Shown piece after piece: positions 62,668-64,000 of a stretch of 64,000 nucleotides of DNA (positions are counted from its first letter, which is position 1; the number at the start of each line of letters is the position of its first letter). Under the pieces are notes generated by a model. It searched no databases. It was not told where the DNA came from and saw only the letters and a program-made list of their open reading frames with translations. The stretch spans positions 496,001-560,000 of the forward strand of contig JBAMDO010000569.1 of NCBI GenBank assembly GCA_037074765.1. Reading direction: 5' to 3'. Made by a program: the position numbers and the translations under genes. Source of the DNA: Mansonella perstans. Taxonomy: Eukaryota > Nematoda > Chromadorea > Rhabditida > Onchocercidae.

Positions 62668-62741
62668 TTCGCAAAGGAGACCAATGTTAGGGCGGAAAGG
62701 GGAAGATGTCGGAGAACTGTCGGGGCAAGTGGGTGCCACAT
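62668..62741 (-). CDS. Candidate distal first exon of the LIM-domain gene
   Basis: ATG at 62741 directly follows an AG (a possible trans-splice acceptor). The exon has 24 codons (MWHPLAPTVLRHLPLSALTL then VSFA) and ends at a strong GTATGT donor in phase 2. The LIM gene's exon at 51794 has one free base before an in-frame open stretch (FLSHTKFAM), so the two join perfectly in phase to make Lys. The patch is unusually GC-rich for the region. The inferred intron would be about 10.9 kb. Confidence 0.3.
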
Positions 62742-63239
62742 CTCAAAATCGCCAGATGATAACTCTTGCCATTGATTATATCTTCATAATATATGTTATA
62801 ATACATAAATTTATGCGTGTTAGAGAAATAGTGGAATCTGTGGCTAACTTTGACAAATGATGACGACGATACTTTACATATTATTAGAAATGAGTACCGA
62901 AAAAAATTTTCTAACTGAATCAGTCTTTTTTTCATTTCACTGACTTGTAGAATAATTAAGGCTCCAATTAAAAAAATGCCTGAATGGTTTTAATGTAATG
63001 TTTCTCTACTTTAAACTGTTTGGATAAGAAATGAAAGTTGGACTCTTGACATTGAGTTTTTATAATCCACTGTATAAAGCAATATGATTCACACTTTTCA
63101 GTTACGCTTCAACGTTTCTGATCAATTTAAATATATGGGAAGAAAGGAAAAGTGTGGAAACCGTAGAGACAGTGAATTAAAATAGATTGAAATAATTTGC
63201 AATTAAAAATGAAACTTTAAATGAATTCAAAGATGGAAG

Positions 63240-63452
63240 ATGGAAGAAATCAGTGCTGAGTCCGACAAAAAAAAAAGATTAATTCTTGAATGGGAAAAGA
63301 CGACTGAAAGTGGTTTTGTCATCTTCCTTGGCATGAAAAGTGAAATTGGTGATCGATTAGAAAAAACAGAAATTAACCAAAAAGTGAAATGCTTCCTTTC
63401 TGACAAACTAACAACCATTGGAGGAGAAAATGATTTCGGAAGAATACTGTAA
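63240..63452 (+). CDS. Hypothetical exon-like ORF at the right edge
   Basis: A 70-codon, hydrophilic open frame (MEEISAESDKKKRLILEWEK, later CFLSDKLTTIGGENDFG) running into a textbook GTAAGT donor at 63450/63451. No family recognised. A second open stretch at 63735-63947 could hold a following exon but shows no clear acceptor. Chance ORF is possible. Confidence 0.25.
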   Translation: MEEISAESDKKKRLILEWEKTTESGFVIFLGMKSEIGDRLEKTEINQKVKCFLSDKLTTIGGENDFGRIL

Positions 63453-64000
63453 GTAACTTTTCATCTTGAAAAAAATTAATTAAACAATCTTTTTTTGATT
63501 AAAAATAATTGTAAAGTATCAGTGAAATGAATGAATTGAAGTGGGAACGAAACAGTGGACTGAAATAACCAAAACTAGAATTGTTATTTTTGGGAAAAAG
63601 AAAGCTTCAAGCAAAAATTTTTCTGAATTTTCGTCACTAGTTTCTAATAATAATTAGTCTAATCCAGGAAGTTTCGTTCTTCAAAATTTTTCGGAAAATT
63701 CCAAAAATTTAGACTAACTGAAACTCATTTAATTTTGATCAAGGGAAGTTCAGCTGAAACAAACGTTTATATCCGACATCGAGAAAAAACAGCTATTCAC
63801 TCGCATTTCGTGGATGCTAATTGCGTAATGCGAATATTTTTTTTTGACAATTTAAATTTGACAAAAAAATCAGGCAGAAATAAATTTGGAAATTTAATTT
63901 ACAACAGTTCGCTCGCCTTAAGCTTTAATTTTACTTTTGCTTTTTGAACTCAAAATTCACTTTTCTAATTTTTTAATGTTATAATCCTATATATTTGAAC

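Larger units (their letters stand above)
51795..64000. other. Gene-poor interval upstream of the LIM gene (12.2 kb)
   Basis: Very AT-rich with many poly(A)/poly(T) tracts and no recognisable conserved domain on either strand. It contains four exon-like ORFs, at 58733-58840, 61961-62188, 62668-62741 (minus) and 63240-63450, described separately. It may be a long first intron or regulatory region of the LIM gene, or the 5' end of a gene running off the right edge. Confidence 0.55.

Overview
The window is eukaryotic, nuclear, AT-rich DNA (roughly 70% A+T by eye). Its genes are cut into many short exons of about 40-600 bases with nematode-style splice sites: GTATGT/GTAAGT donors and TTTTCAG/TTTTAG acceptors without distant branch sites. 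Introns are commonly 150-800 bases, longer than in Caenorhabditis. The proteins are closest in kind to nematode orthologues (a Rax/CEH-8 homeobox, SQV-5 chondroitin synthase, CCPP-1). I infer a parasitic, probably filarial/spirurid, nematode; the species cannot be fixed from sequence alone. Exons were joined by hand, using family conservation and splice-phase agreement, so the exon coordinates are predictions.

Layout. (1) 193-8757 (+): 3' part of ccpp-1, a cytosolic tubulin deglutamylase whose 5' exons lie before the window. (2) 11458-14898 (+): a complete Rax-type paired-like homeobox gene (ceh-8). (3) 18011-19619 (-): glycine cleavage H protein. (4) 20695-22837 (+): ALG10 glucosyltransferase, with a possible small unknown gene just upstream. 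(5) 23793-29094 (-): chondroitin synthase sqv-5, 12 exons. (6) 39998-46964 (-): the DDX1 DEAD-box/SPRY helicase, 19 exons. (7) 48269-51769 (-): an Ajuba/LIMD1/WTIP-type three-LIM protein, with a possible distant first exon near 62.7 kb. Two large blocks, 29.1-40.0 kb and 51.8-64.0 kb, contain almost no recognisable coding sequence. The second holds a few exon-like ORFs, including a good candidate first exon at 58733-58840 (+).

The genes do not form a common pathway. They are ordinary metazoan housekeeping and developmental genes: cilia/neuronal microtubule modification, neuronal transcription factor, mitochondrial glycine catabolism, N-glycan precursor synthesis in the ER, chondroitin synthesis in the Golgi, RNA metabolism, and junction/Hippo-type LIM scaffold.

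The most notable non-gene observations are: a degenerate fragment of 18S rRNA at about 33.9 kb; a perfect 24-bp-arm hairpin at 37.9 kb; a DDX1 intron that appears to end in AT instead of AG; a 33-bp minisatellite that begins at the DDX1 exon 1 splice donor and recreates donor and acceptor motifs in every unit; and several fold-back elements inside introns. I found no convincing evidence for a wholly new biological system, CRISPR array, intact transposon, tRNA or bacterial insert.
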